Below, one piece after another: positions 16,732-26,530 of a stretch of 64,000 nt of DNA (position 1 is its first letter; each line of letters begins with the position of its first letter). Source of the stretch: JACCVL01 sp963704295 (GTDB lineage: Bacteria > Actinomycetota > Actinomycetes > Propionibacteriales > Nocardioidaceae); the NCBI GenBank assembly GCA_963704295.1, contig OY969884.1, positions 248,001 to 312,000 on the forward strand, given 5' to 3'. The translations under genes were made by a program, and so were the position numbers. The notes beneath the pieces were generated by a model. It did not search any database, was not told where the DNA came from, and saw nothing but the letters and a program-made list of their open reading frames with translations.

Positions 16732-17651
16732 AGGTTGGACCCGTGGAACAGCCGCATCGCCTGCAGTGAGGCGGTGTCCGGGGTGCGCCGGGCGCGCGCC
16801 AGCAGCGCATACGACTCGGCAAGCAGGGCCAGCCCGAGCAGCCCGGCCGCGACCGGGTAGATCGCGCCGGTGCCGGCCACCGGCCACAGCAGCAGTGACG
16901 TCGTCACCGTCGCCCAGGCGTAGCCGACGATCTGGCGGGCCACCGCGGTCGGCGTGGCGACCACCGGCAACATCGGCACCTCGGCGGCCGCGTAGTCGTC
17001 GCGGTAGCGGATGGCGAGCGCCCAGAAGTGCGGCGGCGTCCAGAAGAACACCACGCCGAACAGCACCACCGGCGCCCAGGCCAGCTCGCCGGTGATCGCC
17101 GTCCAGCCGATCAGCACCGGGAAGCAGCCGGCAGCACCGCCCCACACGATGTTCTGGGGCGTACGCCGCTTGAGGATCATCGAGTAGCCGACGACGTAGA
17201 AGACGTTGGCCGACAGTGCCAGCCCGGCCGACAGCCAGTTCACCGTGAGCCCGAGCCACAGCGTCGACGCGACGCCCAGCAGCAATCCGAAGACGAGAGC
17301 CGACCGGGTGGTCACCTGGTGCCGGGGCAGCGGGCGGCGACGGGTCCGCCGCATCCGCTCGTCGATGTCGGCATCGACGACGCAGTTCAGCGCGTTGGCG
17401 CTCCCGGCGGACAGCGTGCCGCCGAGGACGGTGGCGACCACCGGCCACAGCGGCGGGACGCCGTCGGCGGCGAGGAACATCACCGGGACGGTGGTGAGCA
17501 ACAGCAGCTCGATGATCCGCGGCTTCGTCAGCGCCACGTACGCGGCCAGCGTCGAGGCCACCCGGTGCCGCCGGACCCCGAGCGGCGGCTTCGCCGGCTC
17601 GAGCACGGCGGGCCGAGGGTCGACGGCAGCCACGTCCACCTTCTCGTTCAC
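16680..17651 (-). CDS. ctaB: Protoheme IX farnesyltransferase (heme O synthase)
   Basis: A 323-residue UbiA-family prenyltransferase that attaches farnesyl to heme B, giving heme O for ctaA. The prenyl-diphosphate motif is NALNCVVDADIDERMRRTRR (about residues 95-114). KRRTPQNIVWGGAAGCFPVL and FFWTPPHFWALAIRYRDDYA are heme O synthase hallmarks. About nine membrane helices. I chose GTG 17651, which leaves a short leader VNEKVDVAAVDPRP before the first helix; the frame is open further upstream. A TACACT -10 candidate lies at 17674-17679. Divergent from tkt. Confidence 0.94.
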   Translation of the reverse strand: MNEKVDVAAVDPRPAVLEPAKPPLGVRRHRVASTLAAYVALTKPRIIELLLLTTVPVMFLAADGVPPLWPVVATVLGGTLSAGSANALNCVVDADIDERMRRTRRRPLPRHQVTTRSALVFGLLLGVASTLWLGLTVNWLSAGLALSANVFYVVGYSMILKRRTPQNIVWGGAAGCFPVLIGWTAITGELAWAPVVLFGVVFFWTPPHFWALAIRYRDDYAAAEVPMLPVVATPTAVARQIVGYAWATVTTSLLLWPVAGTGAIYPVAAGLLGLALLAESYALLARARRTPDTASLQAMRLFHGSNLYLALLFLAVAVDPLLR

Positions 17652-17778
17652 GGGGGTCCTCGGGGTCGGCGCGAGTGTAGTCGTCGGCCACCGGTCCCCC
17701 GCGCACGGGCAGCCACCCACAACCCTCGCTAGGCTCGAACGGCGCCCGTGACCCCGACCCAGTCTGGAGCACCGCCTC

Positions 17779-19911
17779 GTGACGCCTTCCCCCGAGCTGG
17801 AGTGGACCGATCTGGACAGCCGGGCGGTCGACACCGCCCGGATGCTCGCGATGGACGCCGTCCAGCGCACCGGAAACGGACACCCGGGCACGGCGATGAG
17901 TCTCGCCCCGCTGGCCTATCTGCTCTACCAGAAGCTGATGCGGCACGACCCGGCCGAGCCGCAGTGGCCCGGGCGGGACCGGTTCGTGCTGTCCGCCGGG
18001 CACACCAGCCTGACCCAGTACGTTCAGCTGTACCTGTCCGGCTACGGGCTCGAGCTCGACGACCTGAAGGCGCTGCGCACCTGGGGCTCCCGGACCCCCG
18101 GGCACCCGGAGGTCAACCACACACCCGGCGTCGAGATCACCACCGGTCCGCTGGGCCAGGGCCTGGCCAGCGCGGTGGGCATGGCCGCGGCCGCCCGCCG
18201 GGAGCGCGGCCTGCTGGACCCCGAGGCAGAGCCGGACGAGAGCCCCTTCGACCACACCGTCTGGGTGATCGCCTCCGACGGCGACATCCAGGAGGGCATC
18301 AGCAGCGAGGCCAGTTCGTGGGCCGGGCACCAGGAGCTGGGTGACCTGGTGGTGGTCTACGACGCGAACCAGATCTCGATCGAGGACGACACCGACGTCG
18401 CGATGAGCGAGGACACCGGCCGGCGCTACGAGGCGTACGGCTGGCACGTGCAGACGGTGGACTGGACCGGTGGTCGCGGCGCGGAGGCGGGCCGGGACGG
18501 GACCTACGCCGAAGACGTCCACGCGCTGCACGAGGCTCTGGTCGCGGCCCGGGGCGAGCGGTCGCGGCCGTCGCTCGTGATCCTGCGCACGATCATCGCC
18601 TGGCCGGCGCCGGACGCGCAGAACACCGGAAAGGCACACGGCTCCGCCCTCGGCCCGGACGAGGTGGCAGCCGCGAAGCGGGTCATGGGCATGGACCCCG
18701 ATCAGACCTTCGCCGTGGACGACGAGGTGCTGGCCCACACCAGACGGGCCGGTGAGCGCGGGCACGCGACGCACAAGGATTGGGACGAGCGCTTCTCCGA
18801 GTGGCGGTCCCGGCGGCCCGGGGCGGTCGAGCTGTGGGAGCGGCTGAGCGAGCGCCGGCTTCCCGACGGCTGGGCCGACGCCCTGCCGACCTTCCCGTCC
18901 GGCGAGGACGTCGCCACCCGCAAGGCGTCCGGTGCGGTGCTGAACGCGCTGGCGCCGGTACTGCCGGAGCTGTGGGGCGGTTCTGCGGACCTGGCCGAGA
19001 GCAACAACACCGCGATGAAGGACGACCCCTCGTTCCTCCCGGAGCACCGGCAGACCGCGATGTGGCCCGGGAACCGGTACGGCCGCAACCTGCACTTCGG
19101 CATCCGCGAGCACGCCATGGGCGCGATCCTGAACGGCATCGCGCTGCACGGCGCCACCCGCCCGTACGGCGCGACCTTCCTCACCTTCAGCGACTACATG
19201 CGCCCCGCGGTGCGGCTGGCCGCGCTGTCTCAGATGCCGGTGGTGTTCGTGTGGACGCACGACTCCATCGGCCTCGGCGAGGACGGTCCGACGCACCAGC
19301 CGATCGAGCACCTGGCCTCGCTGCGGGCGATGCCCGGGCTGGACGTCGTCCGACCGGCGGACGCCAACGAGGTGTCGGTGGCCTGGCGGACCGTGCTGGA
19401 GCACAACGACCGGCCGGCCGGCTTGGTGCTGAGCCGGCAGAACCTGCCCACCTTCCCGCGGGACAGCGACGGCTTCGCGTCGGCCACGGGCGTGGCCCGG
19501 GGCGGCTACGTGCTGCTGGACGCCCTCGACGAGGCGGGCGGCCCCGTCGAGCCGGACGTGCTGCTGGTGGGCACCGGCTCCGAGGTGCAGCTCGCGGTGG
19601 CGGCGCGGGAGACCCTCGCCGGCGACGGCATCCGCGCCCGGGTGGTGTCGATGCCCTGCCGGGAGTGGTTCGCCGAGCAGGACCCGGACTACCGGGACAG
19701 CGTGCTGCCCCCGGCCGTTCGCGCCCGGGTGAGCGTCGAGGCCGGCGTCGCGCAGGGCTGGCACGAGGTGGTCGGCGACGCCGGCCGGACGATTTCGATC
19801 GAGCACTACGGCGCCTCCGCCGACTACGAGACCATCTACGCCAAGGTCGGCATCACCGCCGACGCCGTCGCTGCCGCCGCGCGCGAGAGCCTCAGCGCGA
19901 CCCGCGGCTGA
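17779..19911 (+). CDS. tkt: Transketolase
   Basis: A 710-residue thiamine-diphosphate enzyme moving two-carbon units in the pentose-phosphate pathway, and first gene of a six-gene operon. Substrate-binding TGNGHPGTAMSLAPLAYLLY begins near residue 30. The thiamine-diphosphate motif is in IASDGDIQEGISSEASSWAG with YDANQISIEDDT. The catalytic Glu region is HFGIREHAMGAILNGIALHG (about residues 438-457), followed by the pyrimidine domain THDSIGLGEDGPTHQPIEHL. GTG start at 17779 behind GGAG. A TAGGCT -10 candidate at 17730-17735 would give a leader of about 37 bases. Confidence 0.97.
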   Translation: MTPSPELEWTDLDSRAVDTARMLAMDAVQRTGNGHPGTAMSLAPLAYLLYQKLMRHDPAEPQWPGRDRFVLSAGHTSLTQYVQLYLSGYGLELDDLKALRTWGSRTPGHPEVNHTPGVEITTGPLGQGLASAVGMAAAARRERGLLDPEAEPDESPFDHTVWVIASDGDIQEGISSEASSWAGHQELGDLVVVYDANQISIEDDTDVAMSEDTGRRYEAYGWHVQTVDWTGGRGAEAGRDGTYAEDVHALHEALVAARGERSRPSLVILRTIIAWPAPDAQNTGKAHGSALGPDEVAAAKRVMGMDPDQTFAVDDEVLAHTRRAGERGHATHKDWDERFSEWRSRRPGAVELWERLSERRLPDGWADALPTFPSGEDVATRKASGAVLNALAPVLPELWGGSADLAESNNTAMKDDPSFLPEHRQTAMWPGNRYGRNLHFGIREHAMGAILNGIALHGATRPYGATFLTFSDYMRPAVRLAALSQMPVVFVWTHDSIGLGEDGPTHQPIEHLASLRAMPGLDVVRPADANEVSVAWRTVLEHNDRPAGLVLSRQNLPTFPRDSDGFASATGVARGGYVLLDALDEAGGPVEPDVLLVGTGSEVQLAVAARETLAGDGIRARVVSMPCREWFAEQDPDYRDSVLPPAVRARVSVEAGVAQGWHEVVGDAGRTISIEHYGASADYETIYAKVGITADAVAAAARESLSATRG

Positions 19912-19970
19912 GGGCCGCACCCCGCACACCGGCATACCCACCCCCGCACCGCAGCCGAACCGGAGGAACG

Positions 19971-21102
19971 ATGACCGACACCAGGCTCCAGGCACTCGCC
20001 GATCAGGGGGTGGCGGTCTGGCTCGACGACCTGTCCCGTGACCGGCTGTCCAGCGGGGGGCTGGCCGCGCTGCGCGACCGTGGCGTGGTCGGCGTCACCT
20101 CGAACCCGACGATCTTCGCCAAGGCGCTCCAGGACGCCGACGAGTACGCCGAGCAGGTGCGCGACCTCAGCGCCCGAAAGGTGTCGGTCGGCGAGGCCGC
20201 CCGCGCGCTGACCGCCTACGACGTGCGGTGGGCGTGTGACGTGCTGGCCGAGACGCACCGGCGCACCGGCGGCCAGGACGGCAGGGTCAGCCTGGAGGTG
20301 GACCCGCGGCTGGCGCACCGGACGGTGCCGACCATGGCCGAGGCGCGCGCCTTGTGGTGGCTGGTGGACCGGCCGAACCTGTTCGTCAAGATCCCGGCCA
20401 CCAGCGAGGGACTGCCGGCGATCACCGCCGCGATCGCCGAGGGCATCAGCGTCAACGTCACGCTGATCTTCGGTCTGGACCGCTACGCCGCCGTCATGGA
20501 CGCCTACCTGACCGGGCTCGAGCACGCCCACAAGCACGGCATCGAGCTGTCCGGCATCCACTCGGTGGCGTCGTTCTTCGTCAGCCGGGTCGACTCCGAG
20601 ATCGACAAGCGGCTCGACCACGATCGGCACTGACGAAGCCCGCGCATTGCGCTCGAAGGCCGCCGTCGCCAACGCCCGGCTCGCCTACGAGCGGTACGAG
20701 CGGGTCATCGGGTCCGACCGCTGGCAGCGGCTGGAGGCGGCCGGCGCGAACCGGCAACGGCCGCTGTGGGCGTCGACCTCGGTCAAGGACGACGCGCTGC
20801 CGGACACCCTGTATGTGGACAACCTGGTCGCCCCCGACACGGTGAACACCATGCCGGAGGCCACCTTGGAGGCGGTCGCCGACCACGGCGACGCGTCCGC
20901 GGACACCGTGACCGGGGCGTACGCCGACGCCCACGACGTGCTGGACCGGCTGGCGAAGCTCGGCATCGACTACGACGACGTCATCGCGGTGCTCGAGCGC
21001 GAGGGGGTCGAGAAGTTCGAGAAGTCGTGGGCCGAGCTGCTCCAGACCGTCGAATCCGCGCTGGACCCCGCCGCCGGCGGCAGCGGCGGCGGTCCCGCGT
21101 GA
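19971..21102 (+). CDS. tal: Transaldolase, frameshifted as given
   Basis: Three-carbon transfer enzyme of the pentose-phosphate pathway. ATG 19971 follows GGAGG. The N-terminal part has GVVGVTSNPTIFAKALQDAD and the Schiff-base Lys in NLFVKIPATSEGLPAI (about residue 140), with NVTLIFGLDRYAAV. After SRVDSEIDKRLD one extra c at about 20618-20619 shifts the frame and gives an early TGA at 20631. Without it the protein reads on as TIGTDEARALRSKAAVANAR to the normal end at 21102 (about 376 residues). Both halves are well conserved, so an uncorrected indel is likely. The end overlaps pgi (GTGA). Confidence 0.92.
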
Positions 21103-22769
21103 CCGGCCGGGACTCGGGCGCGGCCACCGGCGCCGCCACCGGCGTGGCGCACACCCTGCTGGTCTCCGCCGCCGACGAGGCAGCCTACGCAGCGACCCTC
21201 GAGCAGCAGGTTGCCGACGGGGTCGCGTCGGGGATCACTCGCCGGGACCCGTCGCTGTGGGGGGCGCACGCGGAGCAGGAGGCGGCCAAGCGGCTGGGCT
21301 GGGTCGACCTCCCGACCACGTCGAGGCCCCTTATCGACGAGGTCGCCACATTGCGCGCCGAGCTCGGTGGCGCGGGGATCGACCACGTGGTGCTCTGCGG
21401 CATGGGCGGCTCGTCGCTGGCGCCCGAGGTGATCACCGCCGCGGCGGGCGTCGCGCTCACCGTGCTCGACTCGTCGGACCCCACCACCGTCCGGGCCGCC
21501 CTCGCCGACCGGCTGGACCGCACCGTGCTGGTGGTGTCGAGCAAGTCCGGCAGCACCCTGGAGACCGACAGCCAGCGGCGGGCGTACGAGCAGGCGTTCC
21601 GGACGGCGGGGATCGACCCGGCCGACCGGATCGTGGTGGTGACCGATCCGGGGTCCCCGCTGGACAAGGAGGCCCGCACCGCCGGCTACCGGGTGTTCGG
21701 CGCCGACCCCGAGGTCGGCGGCCGGTATTCCGCGCTGACCGCGTTCGGCCTGGTGCCGAGCGGCCTGGCGGGAGCCGACATCGGTGCGCTGCTGGACGAG
21801 GCCGCGGCGATCGCGCCCGCGCTGGCCGTCGACACCGTGGACAGCCCGGGCCTGCGGCTCGGCGCGCTGCTGGGCACCGCCGCCCGGCGCGGGGTGGACA
21901 AGGTGGTGCTGGCGGAGACCGGCTCGACGCTGCCCGGCTTCGGTGACTGGGTCGAGCAGCTGCTGGCCGAGTCGACCGGCAAGGACGGCGTCGGTGTGCT
22001 GCCCGTCGTCGTCGAGTCGGCCGATGCCCCCGACGCCCGGGCGGACCGACCGGACGAGCAGCTGATCGGCATCGGACCGGCCCGGGGGTCGACCGCACCG
22101 GTTGCGGCCTCGGGCTGGAGCGCCGCCGTCGACGCACCGCTCGGCGCCTCGCTGTTGCTCTGGGAGCACGCCACCGCGGTCGTCGGTCGGGTGCTCGGCA
22201 TCAACCCCTTCGACCAGCCGGACGTGGAGAGCGCGAAGACCGCTGCGCGCGGGCTGCTGGAGCGGCCCGTCGACGACGCCGGCCCCGACCTGACCGACGG
22301 CGCCGTCCAGGTGCGGGCGAGCGGCGGCTGGCTGGGTGCGGGCACCTCCGACCTCGGTGCCGCGCTCCGGGCCCTGCGCGCCGAGCTCGACCCCGGCCAG
22401 GGCTACCTGGCGGTGATGGCCTACCTGGACCGCACCGCCGATGCCCGGCTGGCCGGCCTGCGCGCGCCGCTGGCGGAGTGGGCCGGCCGGCCCACCACCT
22501 TCGGTTGGGGTCCGCGGTTCCTGCACTCGACCGGGCAGTACCACAAGGGCGGCCCGCCGACCGGGTGCTACCTGCAGGTGACGGGCACGCCGGTCGAGGA
22601 CCTCGGGGTGCCAGGCCGCGACTTCACCTTCGGCCGGTTCCTGCAGGCCCAGGCGGACGGCGATGCCCAGGTGCTCGAGGACCGCGGGCGGCCGGTGCTG
22701 AGGCTGCACCTCACCGACCGGGCGGCCGGAGTGGACCAGTTGCTGCAAGCCGTGCGGGAGCTGCGGTGA
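21099..22769 (+). CDS. pgi: Glucose-6-phosphate isomerase
   Basis: A 556-residue isomerase of glucose-6-phosphate and fructose-6-phosphate, of the longer actinobacterial form often found inside the zwf operon. Sugar-phosphate-binding segments: VLCGMGGSSLAPEVI (about residues 87-101) and VVSSKSGSTLETDSQRRAYE (about 145). GRYSALTAFGLVPSGLAGAD and the C-terminal HSTGQYHKGGPPTGCYLQV complete the SIS fold. GTG start at 21099 overlaps the tal stop; the TGA overlaps zwf by four bases. The first 20 residues are a low-complexity Ala/Thr/Gly stretch. Confidence 0.95.
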   Translation: MTGRDSGAATGAATGVAHTLLVSAADEAAYAATLEQQVADGVASGITRRDPSLWGAHAEQEAAKRLGWVDLPTTSRPLIDEVATLRAELGGAGIDHVVLCGMGGSSLAPEVITAAAGVALTVLDSSDPTTVRAALADRLDRTVLVVSSKSGSTLETDSQRRAYEQAFRTAGIDPADRIVVVTDPGSPLDKEARTAGYRVFGADPEVGGRYSALTAFGLVPSGLAGADIGALLDEAAAIAPALAVDTVDSPGLRLGALLGTAARRGVDKVVLAETGSTLPGFGDWVEQLLAESTGKDGVGVLPVVVESADAPDARADRPDEQLIGIGPARGSTAPVAASGWSAAVDAPLGASLLLWEHATAVVGRVLGINPFDQPDVESAKTAARGLLERPVDDAGPDLTDGAVQVRASGGWLGAGTSDLGAALRALRAELDPGQGYLAVMAYLDRTADARLAGLRAPLAEWAGRPTTFGWGPRFLHSTGQYHKGGPPTGCYLQVTGTPVEDLGVPGRDFTFGRFLQAQADGDAQVLEDRGRPVLRLHLTDRAAGVDQLLQAVRELR

Positions 22770-24292
22770 GCATCTCGCCGAACCCGCTGCGCGACCCGCA
22801 GGACCGGCGGCTGCCACGGATCGCCGGTCCGTGCAGCCTGGTGCTGTTCGGCGTCACCGGTGACCTGTCCCGCAAGAAGCTGATGCCGGCGGTGTACGAC
22901 CTGGCCAACCGCGGACTGCTGCCGCCTGGGTTCGCGCTGGTGGGCTTCGCCCGGCGGGACTGGGAGAACCAGGACTTCGCCCAGGTCGTGCACGACGCGG
23001 TGAAGGCGCACTCGCGCACCCCGTTCCGCGAGGAGACCTGGCGGCAGCTCGCCGAGGGGTTCCGCTTCGTGCCCGGGGACTTCTCCGACGACGTGGCGTT
23101 CGGGCGGCTCGCCGAGACGGTCGCCGAGCTCGACGAGGTCCGGGGAACGGCCGGCAACCACGCCTTCTACCTCTCCATCCCGCCCGGGTTCTTCCCCGAC
23201 GTGGTCGGTCAGCTCAAGGAGCACGGGCTGGCGAGCGCCGATGGCGGCTCGTGGCGCCGGGTCGTGATCGAGAAGCCGTTCGGCCACGACCTCGCGTCGG
23301 CGCGGCAGCTCAACGACGTGGTGTCCGACGTGTTCCCGCCGCACGCGGTGTTCCGGATCGACCATTACCTCGGCAAGGAGACGGTCCAGAACATCCTGGC
23401 GTTCCGGTTCGCGAACGCCATGTTCGAGCCGGTCTGGAACTCCAACTACGTGGACCACGTGCAGATCACGATGGCCGAGGACATCGGCATCGGCGGGCGG
23501 GCCGGCTACTACGACGGCATCGGGGCGGCTCGCGACGTGATGCAGAACCACCTGCTCCAGCTGATGGCGCTGATCGCGATGGAGGACCCCACGTCCTTCG
23601 ACGCCCGCAACCTGCGACTGGAGAAGCAGAAGGTGCTGGCGTCGGTCCGGATCCCCGAGCGGCTGGACCTGCACACCGCGCGCGGCCAGTACGGCGCCGG
23701 GTGGCAGGGCGGCCAGAAGGTGATCGGCTACTGCGACGAGGACGACATCTCCGCCGCCTCCACCACCGAGACGTTCGCGGCGATCCGACTGGACATCGAG
23801 AACCGACGCTGGGCCGGGGTGCCGTTCTATCTGCGGACCGGCAAGCGGCTGGGCCGTCGGGTCACCGAGGTCGCGGTGGTGTTCAAGCGAGCGCCGCACC
23901 TGCCCTTCACCCAAACCTCGACCGAGGAGCTCGGGCAGAACGCGCTGGTCATGCGGATCCAGCCCGACGAAGGGGTCACACTCCGGTTCGGCGCCAAGGT
24001 GCCAGGCACCGCGATGGAGCTGCGGGACGTCAACATGGACTTCGCGTACGGCGGGGCGTTCGTCGAGTCCAGCCCGGAGGCCTACGAGCGGCTGATCCTC
24101 GACGTGCTGCTCGGCGACCCTCCGCTGTTCCCGCAGCACGAGGAGGTCGAGCTGTCCTGGCAGATCCTGGACCCGATCGTCCGCTGGTGGGCTGAGAACG
24201 GGAAGCCCGAGACCTACCCGGCCGGCTCCTGGGGACCGGCGTCGGCGACCGAGATGCTCGCCCGCGACGGCCGCACCTGGCGCCGGCCGTGA
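22766..24292 (+). CDS. zwf: Glucose-6-phosphate 1-dehydrogenase
   Basis: A 508-residue NADP-dependent dehydrogenase, the entry step of the oxidative pentose-phosphate pathway. The dinucleotide motif LVLFGVTGDLSRKKLMPAVY starts near residue 25. The active-site signature FRIDHYLGKETVQNILAFRF includes the substrate His/Lys (about residues 195-210), and EKPFGHDLASARQLN precedes it. GTG start at 22766 overlaps the pgi stop. It is followed 31 bases later by opcA, which is known to help G6PDH assembly in actinobacteria. Confidence 0.97.
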   Translation: MSISPNPLRDPQDRRLPRIAGPCSLVLFGVTGDLSRKKLMPAVYDLANRGLLPPGFALVGFARRDWENQDFAQVVHDAVKAHSRTPFREETWRQLAEGFRFVPGDFSDDVAFGRLAETVAELDEVRGTAGNHAFYLSIPPGFFPDVVGQLKEHGLASADGGSWRRVVIEKPFGHDLASARQLNDVVSDVFPPHAVFRIDHYLGKETVQNILAFRFANAMFEPVWNSNYVDHVQITMAEDIGIGGRAGYYDGIGAARDVMQNHLLQLMALIAMEDPTSFDARNLRLEKQKVLASVRIPERLDLHTARGQYGAGWQGGQKVIGYCDEDDISAASTTETFAAIRLDIENRRWAGVPFYLRTGKRLGRRVTEVAVVFKRAPHLPFTQTSTEELGQNALVMRIQPDEGVTLRFGAKVPGTAMELRDVNMDFAYGGAFVESSPEAYERLILDVLLGDPPLFPQHEEVELSWQILDPIVRWWAENGKPETYPAGSWGPASATEMLARDGRTWRRP

Positions 24293-24323
24293 CCGGCACC
24301 CGACGAGCAGTGAGGCGGCTGCG

Positions 24324-25343
24324 ATGCGGATAGACCTGACCGACACGACCGCGAGTGCCGTGTCGTCGGCCCTGCTGCAGGCCCGGCGACGAGCCGGCAG
24401 CCCGGCGATGGGCATGGTGCTGACGTTCGTGGTGGTGACCGACGAGGCCAGCCACGAGCACGCGATGCACGCCGCCCGGGAGGTGTCGACCGAGCACCCG
24501 TCCCGGATTCTCGGCGTGCTCCGGGGGGCTCGGCGTGGCCGCCCCCGGCTCGACGCCGAAGTGTCCATCGGGCAGAGCGGCTCTGGTGAGACGGTGCTGT
24601 TGCGGCTGTCCGGCGAGCTCTCGGACCACCCGGTGTCGGTGGTGACGCCGCTGCTGCTGCCCGACTCGCCGGTGGTGGCCTGGTGGCCCACCGACGCCCC
24701 CGACGACGTGTCCGCAGACCCGCTGGGCAGGCTCGCCAAGCGCCGGATCACCGACGCCGCGGCCGCCACCCGGGCGAAGACCACGGTGCTGGCCAAGCGG
24801 GCCAGGCACCACGCGCCCGGTGACACCGACCTGGCCTGGACCCGGATCACGCCCTGGCGGGCCCTGCTCGCCGCCGGGCTCGACCAGCACCCGGTGCGGA
24901 TCGGCGGCGCCACCGTCGAGGCGACCCGCAACAACTCGAGCGCGGAGCTGATGGCGGCCTGGCTGCGCAGCCGCTGCAAGGTCGACGTCGACCTGCGTCC
25001 GAGCCGCGGGCCGGGCATCACCTCGGTGGCGCTGCACTCCAGTCACGGCGACATCGCCCTGCACCGGCCGGACGGCCGGCTGGCGATGTTCACCATCCCG
25101 GGTGAGGCCGACCGGCCGGTGGCGCTGCAGCGCCGGGAGGTGGCCGAGCTGCTGGCCGAGGAGCTGCGCCGACTGGACAACGACGACGTCTACGAGGACA
25201 CCGTGCAGCTGCTGGCGAGATCCGGCCGCAATCCGGCCCGGCGGCCGCCGCGCCGGACGCAGAGCCAGGTGACGTCGACCGCGAAGACGGCGCGGACCAC
25301 GCGGACCCACAAGCGCGGCGCCAAGCCCGAACCGCGCTCATGA
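24324..25343 (+). CDS. opcA: OpcA, glucose-6-phosphate dehydrogenase assembly protein
   Basis: A 339-residue protein of the OpcA family, linked to assembly or allosteric activation of G6PDH, and placed directly after zwf as usual. Family stretches are MRIDLTDTTASAVSSALLQA at the start, LPDSPVVAWWPTDAP near residue 112, and TDLAWTRITPWRALLAAGLD near 170. The C-terminal tail after residue about 295 is basic and low complexity (RRPPRRTQSQVTSTAKTART). Its TGA overlaps the pgl ATG by four bases. Confidence 0.93.
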   Translation: MRIDLTDTTASAVSSALLQARRRAGSPAMGMVLTFVVVTDEASHEHAMHAAREVSTEHPSRILGVLRGARRGRPRLDAEVSIGQSGSGETVLLRLSGELSDHPVSVVTPLLLPDSPVVAWWPTDAPDDVSADPLGRLAKRRITDAAAATRAKTTVLAKRARHHAPGDTDLAWTRITPWRALLAAGLDQHPVRIGGATVEATRNNSSAELMAAWLRSRCKVDVDLRPSRGPGITSVALHSSHGDIALHRPDGRLAMFTIPGEADRPVALQRREVAELLAEELRRLDNDDVYEDTVQLLARSGRNPARRPPRRTQSQVTSTAKTARTTRTHKRGAKPEPRS

Positions 25344-26122
25344 CCGGGACGCCGACGGTGGTCGTGCACCGCACCGCCGAGGTCCTGGCGCAGGCGGTCG
25401 CAGCCCGGCTGGTGACCCGGCTGGTGGACGTGCAGAGCTCCGGCCGCAGGGCGCACCTGGTGCTGACCGGCGGCGGGATCGCCCGCGCGGTGCATCGGGC
25501 GGTGCGCGACTCCCCCGCCCGGGCGGCGGTCGACTGGCGCGCCGTGCACGTGTGGTGGGGCGACGAACGGTTCGTGCCGACCGACGACCCGGAGCGGAAC
25601 GAGGGTCAGGCCCGGGCCGATCTGCTCGACGCGCTGCCGCTGGACCCGGAGCTCGTGCACCCGGTCCCCGGTGCGGATGGTCCGGCGGGCGACGATCCGG
25701 ACGCGGTGGCCGCCGGTTATGCCGAGGCGCTGTCAGCGCAGGCCCGACCGGAGGACCACGGTGACGTCCCGACCTTCGACCTGCTGATGCTCGGAATCGG
25801 GCCGGACGGCCACGTCGCGTCGCTGTTCCCCGAGCACCCGGCGGTCTACGACACCCGGAGCGTGGTCGCGGTGCGGCACTCCCCCAAGCCCCCGCCGACC
25901 AGGATCTCGCTCACCTTCCCGACGCTGGACCGGGCCCGCGAGGTGTGGTTCGTCGTCTCCGGGCCGGACAAGGCCGCGGCCGTCCGGAACGCGCTCGGCG
26001 GGGCCGGTCGGCTGCAGGTGCCCGCCGCGGGCCCGCGGGGACGGGACCGGACGCTGTGGCTGCTGGATCGTGACGCGGCGGCGGCCGTGCCGGCCGGGTT
26101 GCGGCGGATCGCCTCGCCCTGA
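25340..26122 (+). CDS. pgl: 6-phosphogluconolactonase
   Basis: A 260-residue DevB/SOL-type lactonase that hydrolyses 6-phosphogluconolactone. Motifs: VLTGGGIARAVHRAV near residue 35, VHVWWGDERFVPTDDPERNE near 68 (the family signature), and FDLLMLGIGPDGHVASLFP near 143. SLTFPTLDRAREVWFVVSG completes the core. Last gene of the tkt-tal-pgi-zwf-opcA-pgl operon, convergent with rbpA ten bases beyond its stop. Confidence 0.96.
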   Translation: MTGTPTVVVHRTAEVLAQAVAARLVTRLVDVQSSGRRAHLVLTGGGIARAVHRAVRDSPARAAVDWRAVHVWWGDERFVPTDDPERNEGQARADLLDALPLDPELVHPVPGADGPAGDDPDAVAAGYAEALSAQARPEDHGDVPTFDLLMLGIGPDGHVASLFPEHPAVYDTRSVVAVRHSPKPPPTRISLTFPTLDRAREVWFVVSGPDKAAAVRNALGGAGRLQVPAAGPRGRDRTLWLLDRDAAAAVPAGLRRIASP

Positions 26123-26132
26123 CCGGGGCCGG

Positions 26133-26489
26133 TCAGAAGACGATCTCGCCGCGCTTGCGCTTGTCCCGCAGCGTGGTCAGGGCCTCGTCCAGGATCTCCC
26201 GCGCCTCGGCGTCCGAGCGCCGCTCCTTCACGTACGCCAGGTGGGTCTTGTACGGCTCGATCCGGGGCGCCGGCGGGGGGTTCTCGGAGTCCCGGCTGGC
26301 GGGCAGCCCGCACCGGGGGCAGTCCCACTCGTCCGGAACGACGGCGTCCATCGCGAAGCTGGGCTGGGTGTGATGCCCGTGCGAGCAGTAGTACGACACC
26401 GTCTGTCGGGGAGCCGCCTCGCCGCGCTCCGCCTCGCCCATCGGGCCGGCGCCCACCCGACTCCCGCGGATCGCAGAACCTCCAGCCAC
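26133..26489 (-). CDS. rbpA: RNA polymerase-binding protein RbpA
   Basis: A 118-residue actinobacterial transcription factor that binds RNA polymerase holoenzyme with the principal sigma factor and stabilises open complexes. SAIRGSRVGAGPMGEAERGE is the conserved N-terminal part. The zinc-type Cys motif YYCSHGHH...WDCPRCGLP resembles the Streptomyces form. The sigma-binding end is PYKTHLAYVKERRSDAEARE. GTG 26489 sits eight bases after GGAG, whereas GTG 26498 touches the Shine-Dalgarno, so I chose the former. Convergent with pgl. Confidence 0.94.
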   Translation of the reverse strand: MAGGSAIRGSRVGAGPMGEAERGEAAPRQTVSYYCSHGHHTQPSFAMDAVVPDEWDCPRCGLPASRDSENPPPAPRIEPYKTHLAYVKERRSDAEAREILDEALTTLRDKRKRGEIVF

Positions 26490-26530
26490 GTCACGCACTC
26501 CTCATCGTCGACACATCGTCCATGGTGCGC

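Noticed and set aside
16252..19995. Long open frames on the strand opposite tkt/ctaB (and similar ones opposite uvrA at 36058-39267 and uvrB at 49976-52600)
   Set aside because: High GC removes stop codons from opposite frames. These frames have low-complexity Arg/Gly/Ala-rich composition, no motifs, and cover clear housekeeping genes.
20611..20633. Programmed frameshift in tal
   Set aside because: No slippery heptamer or downstream stem is evident, tal is not known for recoding, and three other genes show the same kind of single-base insertion, so error is simpler.
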